Shown here in pieces: positions 33,860 through 45,746 of a DNA stretch of 64,000 nucleotides. Within the stretch, counting starts at the first letter, position 1, and every line of letters begins with the position of its first letter. This DNA comes from Schistocerca nitens. Taxonomy: Eukaryota > Arthropoda > Insecta > Orthoptera > Acrididae. Position numbers and translations under genes: made by a program. The notes under the pieces were generated by a model. The model saw nothing but the letters and a program-made list of their open reading frames with translations. It searched no databases and was not told the DNA's origin. Location of the stretch: contig NC_064622.1 of the NCBI RefSeq assembly GCF_023898315.1, positions 178,766,178 to 178,830,177 on the forward strand, in the 5' to 3' direction.

Positions 33860-35070
33860 ATGTCCAAATTTATCCCACGAATGTCAGAATACTTCCCGAC
33901 TCCATCCACAAAGCGGGAAACGGCAAATCGTAATGAAATCTTACCGATTTTACTAAGTGTTTTGGCTAAGGAAAACGTAGTTTTTGCACCTCCTCTCTGC
34001 TAACTGCTATTTCCTACACTAAGAAACACTATTTGTGTCATGTGATGTAGGCTGTGTAACACGGTTCGAAAAATATCCACATGTATATGACTCTCGCAAA
34101 GTGGTTTAGCAATGACACAGAAATTGAGAACCATGCTGCAATGTCATTGGCTGATAGCATCACATGGTCGATGCGATGCGCCGTTTTGTTGAACTCGTTA
34201 AGATTGGTGGTTTGGACCTTCTGTACTGCAATAAAATGCTTTGAAATTACGGAAGTACGTAAAACTGATGAAAATAAGAGAAAAATGTGGATCGATGTGG
34301 GTAGTTACATGCTCGCTTGGGTATACGAAAATCGTTCCATTCAATCACCAGTGGGATTGACAACTCATCATGCACACTATCTGTACTATATGGGCTTATG
34401 TCCTGCAGAATACCCCCTTCTTCCCCATTGATTATGAACTGTAAGTCATAAAAATGAAAGACGCAGTGTCCACAGATTTGAAGGTCAGGATGACTACCAC
34501 CTAGTACACCGAAATAGCGATCATATACCTGGATGAAATATGCACTACCAATATGAGGAATCAGTGCTCAAAGTCTCTTCGAAGAACGGAACAGAGAGAC
34601 ACCTGCTACTCCGTCACTGTGGAGAATGAGGTTTCTGAAAGGCTCCAAAATGCTGTAAACTCTTCCAGTTTCCATATGTTGCGATGTCCTCCACATTTTT
34701 GCCAATACGAAACACCGCCTCTGTCTTTTATTCAAAACATCCTGTCTGTTGTGGGAGTTTCCTCTGAGATCCAATGGACTGAAAGGTGTTAATGCCAGTC
34801 TAGCACTTGACACAGATCTCAAAGTCGCAAAGTCATGGGAGAAAAAAAATGTGTGGCGGTGTACAAATATGTAGTCATACACTGTATGAATTTATTAAAG
34901 CAGAAAAACAATGTAACAAACTGCTTATGAAAGAATAACACACGAACCTTCTCTTGTGACTGATTGTCCTTGGGGCATGGTCGATCTATAGTAGAGGTGA
35001 CAAAACTCTACACTGGTCTGCACAAGCGACTCCGATCACTAGCCTCCCGCTTCAATGGACCAATACGTGT
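33860..35070. other. right-arm stretch, mostly without a left counterpart
   Basis: Short reading frames of up to 116 codons show no known domain. A short block near 34640-34690 matches the flanks of the left-arm 5S-derived SINE. Confidence 0.45.
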
Positions 35071-38038
35071 ATATTTCATAGGATCATCACATATGCTCGA
35101 TGTCAACAGGCAGATGGTACTTTTTTCGATAAATCGGAAGAGAGAGACACAGTAATATCTGATCGACTTTTTTACCAGGTGATGTTAGCAAAGTTTGTAT
35201 AGTTAATTGGTTTACTCCAATGGATGTTATAAAAAAGCGAGGAGGGGTAGAAAAAGAGAGAAAGAGACTGTGGTGTCAGAAAAGTCTCTGAGAACATTAC
35301 GCTATCAACACAGTAGTCACAGGAATAGGCTGAACATGATATTTGCAGACTGCTATTCGATATCACTGAATTACAGGCGTTATGCTTCTGAATTTCATGT
35401 GACACTCCGCGTGTACTCTCCATGAATGTGAATTTCAATCTGTACTTTAGCATGCTATTTTTCTCGCTGTGTTCCCTCTACCTAGTCAGTGAAATGTGCA
35501 GCAATAGATAGCTTTCTAACTAAGGGGACAGTTATGTTTAAACGCGATGGGATTTCGAGAGAATTAGCAGGAGTCTGTGACTTGCTAGGGAACGTCTCTT
35601 AATCGTGGAAATCATGTGGATTCAAATGCTATATATCGAAGATGGAATATTCGTGAGAACATGGCAGGTAAGCAATATTCTGACGAAAGGGAAATTGAGA
35701 TGTGAGCTCTATAACTCTTCTAAGTGTTGTGGGCAAATATATTACAACCTCTCACACCCGTCTCGCGAAGTGACTGTAATGAGAAAATTTGGAGCTAATA
35801 TGAAGATTTTCACCGGAGAAAATCGGTAGCATAAGCTATGTCTTTTGTGTACTCAATAAATAAGAAACAGCTTTCTTCTGTGAGTTTTGTGTGCCTGTAA
35901 ATGGATGGAGTGACATCTTAATAGGTAGAATAAATTTACATTTACATCTCTATGTTTACTGCTCCAGCCATTGTATGATGTGAGGCAGAGGATACCCTGT
36001 TCCACTACTGTTCATTCCCTTTCCTGTTCCAGAAGAAAACAGAGCGAGGGAAAAAGAATATCTGTATGCCTCTGTATGAGCGCTAATTTCACGTATCTTA
36101 TCTCCGTGGCCCTTATGCGAAATGTTCAATTCTGCCGCGATCAGTTTCAAATGTCGGTTCTCAATATTGGTCCTCGAAAGGAACATCATCTTCACTCCAA
36201 GGATTCCAATTTGATCTACCTGGCGAGTATAATCCGACTACTGGAAAATAATTACTCGCCATGCATAGTGCCTCTTATGATCAATTACATTAATTACCCG
36301 ATCAATTTGACGTTAATGACATGCCATGAGTGGAGGGAGAGCCACTGATATGATTCGGGAGCTGGATTGGTTATTAAGTTTTTTCATTGCGGTGATACCT
36401 TTTAACGAAATTTCGATCTCCCACCTACACAGGGAGAGGTGAGCTTCGTAATGAAATCAGCTGTGTTAGCGAATTTAACAAGTGATACGTAGTATAAACC
36501 TGATAATCACAACTTCTCTATGCTGTTGCTTTAAGACACTTTATGTATGACGAAGCAGTTGGGTACTTTAACGGTGTTCAAAAGTGAGGAAGCATTCTGT
36601 GCCAGGTAGTTCTTAGCACTCTATCATGAGCCAAAGATAGTTTAATATTCTAATCCTTTAATGCAGGATGTAACAGACACTAAACTGATTAGAACAGTTT
36701 TTTTTTTACCTGATGAGGGAATACTTAGAGGAAATGTAGCCTATGCCCTACTGTTACAGGATTTTCACATGTAACGATACTTGAGCGATGTGAAAACGTG
36801 TGTATGAACTAATTTCTTCTGTCTTCGAAAATAACTCGCATGAAAGGGAGAAATCTACATTTCGCTTGAGCATTTCGAGGTGTAAGGTCAACAACATCCC
36901 TGTCTCGGATCGGTAGAGTGGATTTTTTTAAACTGGGGAGAATCTATGTTGGGATGGAATTGCAATTAGAACTATATGACCAAGCCATGCCTGCTTGTCT
37001 CGCAGAGCACTGCAGCTGGCGGCGTTAGTGACATGACGCTTCGATCGATCAGAAGTCGTGGGTTAGGTTGGCCTGTGATGGGTGGTTAGTTACAAAGCAT
37101 GCTCCTACCTGTTGGCTCTTCCCCATGGCCGTCCCTGCCGTGGATGACTGACTAGTGAAGTGACCAGTATGTTGGGTGCGAGGCAACAGAAGCGAACGTG
37201 AGTGTTGCATGGGAAGGTTTAATATGATGGGGGTGCGTACTGGATGATTGTTCCTCCCATGTAAACTGACCGGTTGACTGCTTGGTGCCAGCTCTCTGAC
37301 CCAGAGCGTGAGCGTGGCCACAGCTCCCAACGGTCAGCAGATGGTGAGCTCTTCACGATTGCAAGTGTATGTGATCCCGCAGGATTTTTTCGCCAGCCGT
37401 GTGTAGTGGAAACATTATGGGTACCTGTATTGTCAAACATTGGTGCATAAAAGACCTCAGATATATTTAGTGCTATGATCTATTTTTGGCAGAAATTTAA
37501 TTATTTGGTATTCAAAATGTTTGTGTGTGATTCTCAAACATTGAAAATACGTTTTTATTATGAATAAGTATCACCCATACTAAAAAACAGCAAATAAATA
37601 GTTCAGCAGGCAGTATCTCCAAATCTAATAACATTATACCTAACTATACTGCTAGGATTATGTTTCTTAACATACAGGGCTTATTAGATAAAACGGATGC
37701 ATTGCATGTTCTGATCGAGGAAAAGCACTAGAAGTCCTTGGCTTAGCTGAACATTGGATGAACCCTGATGGCATCAACTTGACAGGCATTCCAGATTTTA
37801 AAGTAGCCTCTTACTTTTGCCGTAAAGATAAGAAACGAGGTGGCTGTGCCATTTCAATTAAGAACCATCTTTTTTTGAGCCACTACCTAGTGTAACAAAT
37901 TTATCTGTGGAGGAAACTTTTGAAATATCTGCCTGTTACATTGTGACTTATGGAACAGCCTTTATCTGTATTTACAGAAACCTGGTATTGGAAAATAAGA
38001 GAGAATTTTTCGAAAGGTTGGACATCTTATGAAACACA

Positions 38039-38581
38039 TTGTTTTTAATGAAAGTTAATGTAATTCTAATGGCTGATTTTAATATTAATTTCAACTCCAG
38101 TACTTCTGACAACTTGGAAATAAATAGCTTAGTTAAAAGCTATAGGATGAATATCATGCTGAAGAATGTAATCACCAGACCTGGTAGTGTAAACATGGGT
38201 ACTTGTATAGACAATATTGTTACAACTTTTCATTCTTCAAAATACGATACAAATGTGATTGACACACTTCTTGCTGATCATCATGGAATTATTATTCATG
38301 TAAACATAGATGCAATGATTTTTAATGTCACCAAGCCTTCTGTGATTTATAAGACACAACGTACAATTACTGACTGTAATATATCTGTTTTTCTAAAATG
38401 TCTCAGAGAAATTAATTGGTTGTGTGTATATGGTAACACTGGAGCAGAAAACCAGTTCAACAACTTTCTTGAGTTATTCATGTGGGCAGTTAACATCGGC
38501 ATGCCACTAAAGAACAAATGTGTTAAAATGAGGAGGGTATCGACTATCAATAAAAATAAGTGGTACACACAGGAACTATGA
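38039..38581 (+). pseudogene. LINE endonuclease C-terminal part and linker
   Basis: An open 180-codon piece with VILMADFNINF and a later LLADHHGIIIHVNI, the D-x-N and S/ADHH hallmarks of APE-type LINE endonucleases. A linker and KWYTQEL follow. The upstream endonuclease half (37660-38030) is in other frames. It nicks target DNA in an intact LINE. Confidence 0.83.
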
Positions 38582-38680
38582 AAACTTAAAGATCAATGCA
38601 GAAATTTCTACTAGCTAGCAAAGAATTCATCTTGTCTGCATGCCAAGATAAGATATAAAGAATGCAAATATCAGTACAGA

Positions 38681-39562
38681 ATGGGTATTAAGAAAGCTAA
38701 ATTAGAATATAATTGCAAGCTGGTTGCACAAGCTATTAATAAACCAAAAGAAATGTGGAAAATCATTAATGAGAATCTAGCATCGGGTAGCAAAGAATTT
38801 GTATCTAGATCCAAAATTAGTGCTGATAGTTTTAATAATTATTTTGTAAACAGTGTAGATAGTGTAGTTACTAAGATACCTGATAGTAAACATGAACCTA
38901 GCTACTGTTTTGATGTTGCCTACAAAATCCAAAATGCTATGGAAAATGTGTTTTATTTTGAACACATTCGTGTAGAAGATGTACACTCTGTCATTCATTC
39001 TCTTAGCAAAAGTGATTCACTGGATATTTACAATATCAGCTCTAAAATACTGCAACTTAGTAGTCATAATATAGCAGAGGTTCTCTGTCACATCATAAAT
39101 TACTGCTTTGATGAAAGTTGTTTCCCTGAAAAATTAAAAGTAGCTAAAGTAATCCCAGTCCACAGAAAAGGTGACAATAATTTGCCTAGCTATTATAGGC
39201 CAGTTTCTCTTGTACCACTTTTATCCAAGGTCATTGAGAAACTAGTGAGTATTCAAATAATCAATTTTCTATATTCTCATCAATTACTTTCAAATAGCCA
39301 GTTTGGGTTTAGGAAAAATCTGTCAACATGTGATGGTGTTATGAGCTACTTATGCAACTGTCTTGAAGCAAAAGAAGAAAAATTTATTGTAAGTAAAAAG
39401 TTTTTTGATTTATCAAAAGCATTTGACACTGTGTGCCACAACACTCTGCTGATGAAATTAAGAACTGTAGGTTTCTCAGTCTCTGCTGTTAACATTATTT
39501 GGTCATACTTATCTAATAGATGTCAAACTGTTTACTTCAATAACCAATATTCTAGTTTCTAA
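38681..39562 (+). pseudogene. LINE reverse transcriptase, N-terminal and fingers/palm part
   Basis: An open 293-codon stretch with LKVAKVIPVHRKGDNNLPSY, YYRPVSLVPLLSKVIEKL, SNSQFGFRKNLST and FFDLSKAFDTVCHNTLL (RT blocks 0-3), ending at a TAA after NNQYSSF. Palm blocks [13 protein letters not shown] and YADDISL follow at about 39575-39690 in the same frame beyond that stop, then a further shift. Length and motif order agree with a full LINE RT broken by a few lesions. Confidence 0.87.
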
Positions 39563-39786
39563 TCTGTTAACCATGGTGTTCCTCAAGGGTCAATCTTGGG
39601 CCCTCTCTTGTTCATATTATATATGAATGACCTGCCTAGAAATGTAACAGATGATACTACAAACTGTTACTTGTATGCAGATGATATCAGTTTAAGTGTT
39701 ACAGTGCCTACGAACAATAACATAAGTAACTCTACCTCGTCAAGGTAGATATAATTTCTGACTGGTGCAAAGCCAATAGCCTGTCT

Positions 39787-40233
39787 ATGAACATAAATAA
39801 AACACACGAATTAAACATTTCTTATAGCAATAGAATCACCTTAGAGACAGTTCCTGTAAAGTTTCTTGGCATTGTTTTGCAAAATAATTTAGGCTGGCCG
39901 GCACATGTGAATTACTTAACACCAAAAATTTCTAAAGGAATATTTATGCTCAGAAAATTACAAGCAACAGTAGATGAGAAAATTTTGCTTTCTGTCTATT
40001 ATAGATTTATTCACTCTCATTTGACATAAGGGACAACCTTGTGGGGAAATAATTGCTTCTCAAAATGCTTATTTACAGCCCAGAAAAAAGCTGTCAGACT
40101 GATATGTAAAGTACCACCTATAACTCACCATAGAGAATTATTTATTACACTTAGTATGATGACCTTGCCAAGTATATACATATTTCAGTGTCGCTTCTAC
40201 ATTAAAAAGAAAACTTGTCTAGTTTTGATCTGA
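39787..40233 (+). pseudogene. LINE RT C-terminal part, cut by a Tc1-like element
   Basis: Thumb and C-terminal region (VPVKFLGIVLQNNLGW; AQKKAVRLICKV) with one internal stop. The tail resumes after the Tc1-like element at 41673. Joining the flanks at a single TA recreates the common LINE motif HSYNTRH, followed by KLFNKLPESVKSL (to about 41884). This shows that the cut fell within the gene. Confidence 0.85.
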
Positions 40234-40248
40234 ATTCTGATGTACATA

Positions 40249-41670
40249 CACTCCTGGAAATTGAAATAAGAACACCGTGAATTCATTGTCCCAGGAAGGG
40301 GAAACTTTATTGACACATTCCTGGGGTCAGATACATCACATGATCACACTGACAGAACCACAGGCACATAGACACAGGCAACAGAGCATGCACAATGTCG
40401 GCACTAGTACAGTGTATATCCACCTTTCGCAGCAATGCAGGCTGATATTCTCCCATGGAGACGATCGTAGAGATGCTGGATGTAGTCCTGTGGAACGGCT
40501 TGCCATGCCATTTCCACCTGGCGCCTCAGTTGGACCAGCGTTCGTGCTGGACGTGCAGACCGCGTGAGACGACGCTTCATCCAGTCCCAAACATGCTCAA
40601 TGGGGGACAGATCCGGAGATCTTGCTGGCCAGGGTAGTTGACTTACACCTTCTAGAGCACGTTGGGTGGCACGCGATACATGCGGACGTGCATTGTCCAG
40701 TTGGAACAGCAAGTTCCCTTGCCGGTCTAGGAATGGTAGAACGATGGGTTTGATGACGGTTTGGATGTACCGTGCACTATTCAGTGTCCCCTCGACGATC
40801 ACCAGTGGTGTACGGCCAGTGTAGGAGATCACTCCCCACACCATGATGCCGGGTGTTGGCCCTGTGTGCCTCGGTCGTATGCAGTCCTGATTGTGGCGCT
40901 CACCTGCACGGCGCCAAACACGCATACGACCATATTTGGCACCAAGGCAGAAGCGACTCTCATCGCGGAAGACGACACGTCTCCATTCGTCCCTCCATTC
41001 ACGCCTGTCGCGACACCACTGGAGGCGGGCTGCACGATGTTGGGGCGTGAGCGGAAGACGGCCTAACGGTGTGCGGGACCGTAGCCCAGCTTCATGGAGA
41101 CGGTTGCGAATGGTCCTCGCCGATACCCCAGGAGCAACAGTGTCCCTAATTTGCTGGGAAGTGGCGGTGCGGTCCCCTACGGCACTGCGTAGGATCCTAC
41201 GGTCTTGGCGTGCATCCGTGCATCGCTGCGGTCTGGTCCCAGGTCGACGGGCACGTGCACCTTCCGCCAGCCACTGGCGACAACATCGATGTACTGTGGA
41301 GACCTCACGCCCCACGTGTTGAGCAATTCGGCGGTACGTCCACCCGGCCTCCCACATGCCCACTATACGCCCTCGCTCAAAGTCCGTCAACTGCACATAC
41401 GGTTCACGTCCACGCTGTCGCGGCATGCTACCAGTGTTAAAGACTGCGATGGAGCTCCGTATGCCACGGCAAACTGGCTGACACTGACGGCGGCGGTGCA
41501 CAAATGCTGCGCAGCTAGCGCCATTCGACGGCCAACACCGCGGTTCCTGGTGTGTCCGCTGTGCCGTGCGTGTGATCATTGCTTGTACAGCCCTCTCGCA
41601 GTGTCCGGAGCAAGTATGGTGGGTCTGACACACCGGTTTCAATGTGTTATTTTTTCCATTTCCAGGAGTG
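40249..41670 (-). mobile_element. Tc1-like element, full length, copy 2 (1422 bp)
   Basis: Starts CACTCCTGGAAATTGAAAT and ends ATTTCCAGGAGTG, flanked by TA at 40247-40248 and 41671-41672. The inverted repeats are imperfect over about 27 bp. It differs from the other two copies by scattered substitutions and no length change. Confidence 0.96.
40404..41426 (-). CDS. Tc1-like transposase, open, altered near catalytic residues (340 aa)
   Basis: The ATG at 41426-41424 gives the same 340-codon frame as the copies at 17271 and 57433. The three acidic residues remain, but neighbouring residues differ: FRDESRF instead of FSDESRF before the first Asp, and QLDNARPH instead of QQDNARPH at the second. 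The N-terminal DNA-binding modules are conserved, with MWEAGWTYRRIA. The C-terminus ends AAKGGYTLY. Whether it still works is doubtful. It reads opposite to the host LINE. Confidence 0.87.
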   Translation of the reverse strand: MPRQRGREPYVQLTDFERGRIVGMWEAGWTYRRIAQHVGREVSTVHRCCRQWLAEGARARRPGTRPQRCTDARQDRRILRSAVGDRTATSQQIRDTVAPGVSARTIRNRLHEAGLRSRTPLGRLPLTPQHRAARLQWCRDRREWRDEWRRVVFRDESRFCLGAKYGRMRVWRRAGERHNQDCIRPRHTGPTPGIMVWGVISYTGRTPLVIVEGTLNSARYIQTVIKPIVLPFLDRQGNLLFQLDNARPHVSRATQRALEGVSQLPWPARSPDLSPIEHVWDWMKRRLTRSARPARTLVQLRRQVEMAWQAVPQDYIQHLYDRLHGRISACIAAKGGYTLY

Positions 41671-42425
41671 TAGTTATAACACACGACACTGTAATGTAAA
41701 AAAAGACTACTGCTCATATACCAAAACTCTAAACAGCTTCAAACACACATCTGTAAAGCTATTTAATAAACTACCAGAGTCAGTTAAGAGTCTGGAGCTG
41801 AAAAAATTTAAGATAGTTGTAAGAACTTTATTAATTCAAAATTGTTTTTATACAATGGAAGGTTTCTGTGAGCATAATTTCTAACATAGATTAATTATTT
41901 GTGTATTTATTGTCATTGTTGTTTGTACATTTATTGATGTTTCTTATACAAGCTTTACATCCCTGTAAATGTTTTGTTTTTGGGAAATAAAAATCAATCA
42001 ATCAATCAATTGTAAGGTGGTGATGAATGTTTTAGGTGACCAGTTTGACTCCTGTATATTTTTTAAACAATTGATTTTGTAGGGTAGTGCAAATTAACTA
42101 TTTCACATATTTTTGATATTGAAACTGCATCAGCTCTCCCATTGTCCCCAGCATTAGGCTGTAGGAACACAGTATTCTGAGGAGAAATAGAAACCTCCTT
42201 TTGTGTGTCTGGCCACAGTAGTTCATTTACAGACAGGAAGTGGCTACTTGAGAGAGAGTGGAGGTTAACTTCTGCTCAGCAGTCGCTTGCAACTTGAGGT
42301 AGAGACTTGAAGCATGCTAATACTGCAAGATGGCTGCCAGTCCTTCACGGGGTGGTGCAGGAACTGACAGCAGACACGTGCCACTCCTTCCACCAGTGCA
42401 AGATGCCCAACGGTCGGCAGATATA

Positions 42426-43574
42426 CAGGGTATTTCAAAAAGAATATACGTATTACAAAGTATTATTTTGTCCAAATCATCGATCGTTGCGCCTCGGCTC
42501 AGCTATTGGAGAAACGAATACATAGTATAGTTTATATTAATAGCCGCTAGATGTCAGTTGTCTTCTGGTTTGCTTGGTACCCGTCATATGTTTAATATTG
42601 CTACTTCGCAGCAGAAATAATTTTGAGTTCTCGAGTGCAATTCCGTGATTACAGTGCAAAGACGTTTCAGGTTGAGGTACCAAATTGATCCTCCAAATTG
42701 GTGGACCATTCGCAGATGATATCGACAGTTTCTTGATACAGAATGTGTTTGTAAAGGAAAGAGCCCTGGCCGCCCTCGTGTTCCACAAACTGCTTTCCAA
42801 CTTAGTCCTTCAAAATCAACTCGTCATTCCCGTCAGGAGTTACAACTTACAACAACAATTTGCGTGTTTTGAGAGGTTGGTTGGTTATGAAGCCATACAA
42901 GTTACAGCTGTTACAAGCTCTGCGTCCTGATGACAAACGCAAACGTGAGGCATTTTGTACCGAGATTCTTTATGCTATTGACAATGATAACACATTTGCA
43001 CAACGCATCGTGGTCACTGATGAAGCGACTTTCTATGTTAGTGGTCAGGTAAACAAACACAATGTTCGAATTTGGAGCCTACAGAATGCACATGCAGCCA
43101 TTGAACATGTACGAGATTCTCCCAAAGTCAATGTGTTTTATGCGATATCCCAGGCCATTCTTCTTTAATGGAAACATGGTTAACAGTCGGCAGTTACAAA
43201 ACTGGTTATTTCCGAGGCTGCGCGAAGACAACTTCATTTTTCAACAGGAAGAGGCACCCCCTCACTGGAGTCGCCAAGTGCATGATAATCTGAATGAATG
43301 TTTATGTACCACCACTCCCACAGAACCTGGAAGAGTTGAAGAACCGGATCTGTACTGCCGTAATATCAGTGACAAAGGACATGCTTGACCGAGTATGGGA
43401 GGAATTTGAGTATCGACGTGATATTGTTTGTGTAGCTGATGGAGAACATATTGAACATCTGTAATCTGAACTTGAGAGGTTCGTACATATGTGTGTAAAG
43501 TTTCATATTCGCAAGTCTTAAAGTTTAATAAATATATGCATTCGAGAAACGTATATTCTTTCTGAAACACCCTG
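42426..43574 (+). mobile_element. decayed DD41D-type transposon in the right arm
   Basis: The ends CAGGGTATTTCAAAAAGAAT and ATTCTTTCTGAAACACCCTG are inverted repeats. The flank is TA on the left (42424-42425) and AA on the right, probably a mutated duplication. The left palindrome arm at about 10931-10944 shows the unoccupied site. It is only about 1.15 kb, shorter than the related element at 18564-20719. Confidence 0.85.
42590..43465 (+). pseudogene. DD41D-type transposase, truncated
   Basis: The N-terminal region in shifting frames contains DPPNWWTIRRW and GKSPGRP, typical helix-turn-helix and linker text. It is followed by an open piece (42860-43168) with KPYKLQLLQALRPDDK, VVTDEATFYVSGQVNKHNVRIW. 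A frameshift leads to FNGNMVNSRQL and FQQEEAPPHWSR, where the second catalytic Asp is Glu. The region that should hold the third Asp (SPD block) is deleted. Inactive. Confidence 0.84.
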
Positions 43575-43759
43575 AATTTAGCGCGATCTGTGACAGTGTA
43601 ATTACGCTTGATAAGTTATGTTTGATAACTTTGTATGATCGGAAAAACAACAATCTATTTACATATTTAGTTACTTCTTTTTGATGTATTTTTTTGGTCA
43701 TAAGGCACAAACATGTAGGTCAAAGAAATAGGGTAACTATAATGGGAAAAAGAAATCGT

Positions 43760-44854
43760 TAAACGATAATGGGAAACTTACTTCCATCGAGAAGTTCCCA
43801 ACAAATAGAAGTACATTCAATGTGCACGCAGAGACGGATTGTTCGTTCATGGCTTGTTTGAAAGGGAAACAATATGAATTTTTGGTAGTTACATGGGCAC
43901 CCCTATCGGTTGTTAGTCTAGACCTCGTGGATAAAAGCAGACTACAAGAGCCAAAGTACAGGTTGCGTATAGTTGGCGACAATGCAGTTGATTCAATCGT
44001 GACAACACGACTCGGGTTTAAAATAGGGAACACAAGGGTTCACAAGCAAGTGGAAGTGTTGGGGCAAATTGTTGCTGCGATATTTTGGTTAGATTTTTTG
44101 GTTAGGCATTGTGTTAGATTCAACCTTTGGCAATGGACAATTGAGCTCGATGGTGAGTTATTTACGTTGGGTACAATAGTTGCAAATGTTTCTATATCAC
44201 AAGATGCAACCATTCCAAAGGTGGCATCGAATAAACTGTGTATAAGTGCATTAAATAAACTGTGCATAAGTGTATCTTTTACATGAAAAAGTACCAGCAG
44301 GTACAGGAAAAATAATCTGACTACCTGGAGATAGTGACATTCCATAGGGTGTAGTGTGTTTGGCAGAATTACTAACAAGTAATGACCTGTTGGATAAGCT
44401 ACTTTTTTTTGTACGTAGGTGTATAACCCCTACAATGTATATTAATGATCATGATATGGTGCCAATAAGCCTGGAAAATTTTGAAGGAGTTGAAGTGAGT
44501 CTTTCAAAGGGGTTACTGACAATCACATTAGAGGTTCTTGAAAAGGAAGATATTGAAGATTCTAGTGTACATGATACGACAGAGCGAACCGTCGAAATAC
44601 CGGCGTTGCTAGAAAAATTTAAACACCTTCAGGGTGAAGATAGGACATTAAGGGAATCAGTGTTAACATGGTATAAGCATTTGTTCAGTCCACAAGGAGT
44701 AACACCTGCTACACCAATCACGCAACATAGAATACCAACAGGCAATCATCTGCCAGTACTTAGGAAACAGTATCGACTACCTAAGCATTTACAGTCTATA
44801 GCAGAGAAAATGGTGAATCAGCAGTTATCAAATGGGATTATAGAACATAGTGAT
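43760..44854 (+). pseudogene. Ty3/gypsy relic, protease to start of RT
   Basis: A degraded retropepsin-like region (about 43830-44170; APLSVVSL, then a FWLDFLVRHCV-like segment typical of gypsy proteases) is followed by a linker. The beginning of the reverse transcriptase comes next (44720-44854, with HRIPTGNHLPV, YRLPKHLQ and NGIIEH). The frame stops where the minus-strand gypsy element starts; the same RT resumes at 60089. No LTR of this element was found in the window. The active-site Asp-Thr-Gly of the protease is not intact. Confidence 0.78.
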
Positions 44855-45345
44855 TGTTGAGTCCTTGTAGCCAAATGTGGGGTCTTGCCCACTTGTCTCG
44901 TGTAGGGTGCCTAAGGGATGCTGCATTCTCGGAATACTATACAACAATTCAAGCAAATCAAATTAGTAGTTCCATTTCAATAAAACAGATTGAAAATACT
45001 TAACTTTGGATTTAGAACGAGTGTCGCAAGCGATGGGCGACATGCGATATAAATCAGAGTCCTGTGCTATATGCTGTGTTCAGGCAAGTCTGTCACACAG
45101 TTTGTGAATCACTACTAACTGTTCTCTTAGCACTCTCCTGCTAGGCCACGCTAATACTCTGCTAATACTGTCCACTAATGTCTGGCCAAGGCTGGCAGGA
45201 GCGGCGCTTATAGTCAGTTCTTGGAGAGGTCGCTCCTGTCGTGGCGCAGTCCTTGACAGCGGGCTATTGGCTGACATCGCCTCACCGCCTTCTCCGGCCT
45301 TGCATTCTTCCTCTTCGTTCTGGCGCTTCTGGTTACGCCAGAACA
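44855..45345 (-). repeat. gypsy 3' LTR
   Basis: 491 bp. Pairs with 59600-60083. On the minus strand it starts TGTTCTGGCG and ends GGACTCAACA. Confidence 0.93.
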
Positions 45346-45365
45346 TTCCTCCCCCCCCCCCCCCC
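45346..45365 (-). promoter_or_regulatory. polypurine tract of the gypsy element
   Basis: Fifteen consecutive C on the plus strand (45351-45365) give a G tract followed by AGGAA directly upstream of the 3' LTR. This is where second-strand priming is expected. Confidence 0.82.
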
Positions 45366-45746
45366 AAGCATCGGACGTCGTCGTGTAGGAAGTGCGACCA
45401 CAGCGGGAGATGCAGGAGTGTGGGCGCAGCATCGGGCCGGAAACTGTGGCTGCAGGGGACGTGAAGCTTCCGGCCGTACCCCGACATCCAGCCTGCGCTC
45501 CGGCGGAAACGTCATCCGGAAAACGACTAGACAGGTACACGTTCACCGCCTGCTGCCATGACGCAGATGAAGAAGGCAGCGACTGCTGCGGTGTGGGCGG
45601 ATCCAGCTCCATCGATAGGACGAGAGGAGGTGGAGGAGACGAAGGCTCCGTCTCCAGGGGGTCGTTCCGCGGTGTCGTGAGGGCGCCCCCTGGCGGCGGC
45701 TGTGGCCGTGCTGTCCTCTGGATCTGTGAATCTGGGGGAAGAGAGA

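Larger units (their letters stand above)
37590..42011 (+). mobile_element. LINE (CR1/Jockey-like group) carrying a Tc1-like element
   Basis: The 5'-truncated LINE begins inside its endonuclease domain (FLNIQGLLDKTDALH at about 37670; GLAEHWMNPDG) and continues through RT to a polyadenylation-like AATAAAAATCAATCAATCAAT tail at about 41985-42011. A 1422-bp Tc1-like element occupies 40249-41670. The left palindrome arm at about 13050 shows the uninterrupted host sequence. Stops and small indels separate the endonuclease, RT N-terminal and palm segments. Confidence 0.88.
32507..43670 (-). repeat. giant inverted repeat, right arm
   Basis: Reverse-complement partner of 10815-32240. Near the centre the match is strong: the left segment around ATTACCTCAATAGACATAAA (31500) pairs with 33240 to 33000, including a shared TTGTTAGCTGACACTGCATG. 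Two insertions interrupt it: the LINE at 37590-42011 (with a nested Tc1-like element) and the DD41D-type element at 42426-43574. Beyond 43670 a gypsy relic takes over, so the original end may be lost. Confidence 0.85.

Noticed and set aside
34081-34431. 116-codon plus-strand frame in the right arm as a candidate gene of the palindrome
   Set aside because: No recognisable motif, and the left arm has no corresponding open frame that I could align.
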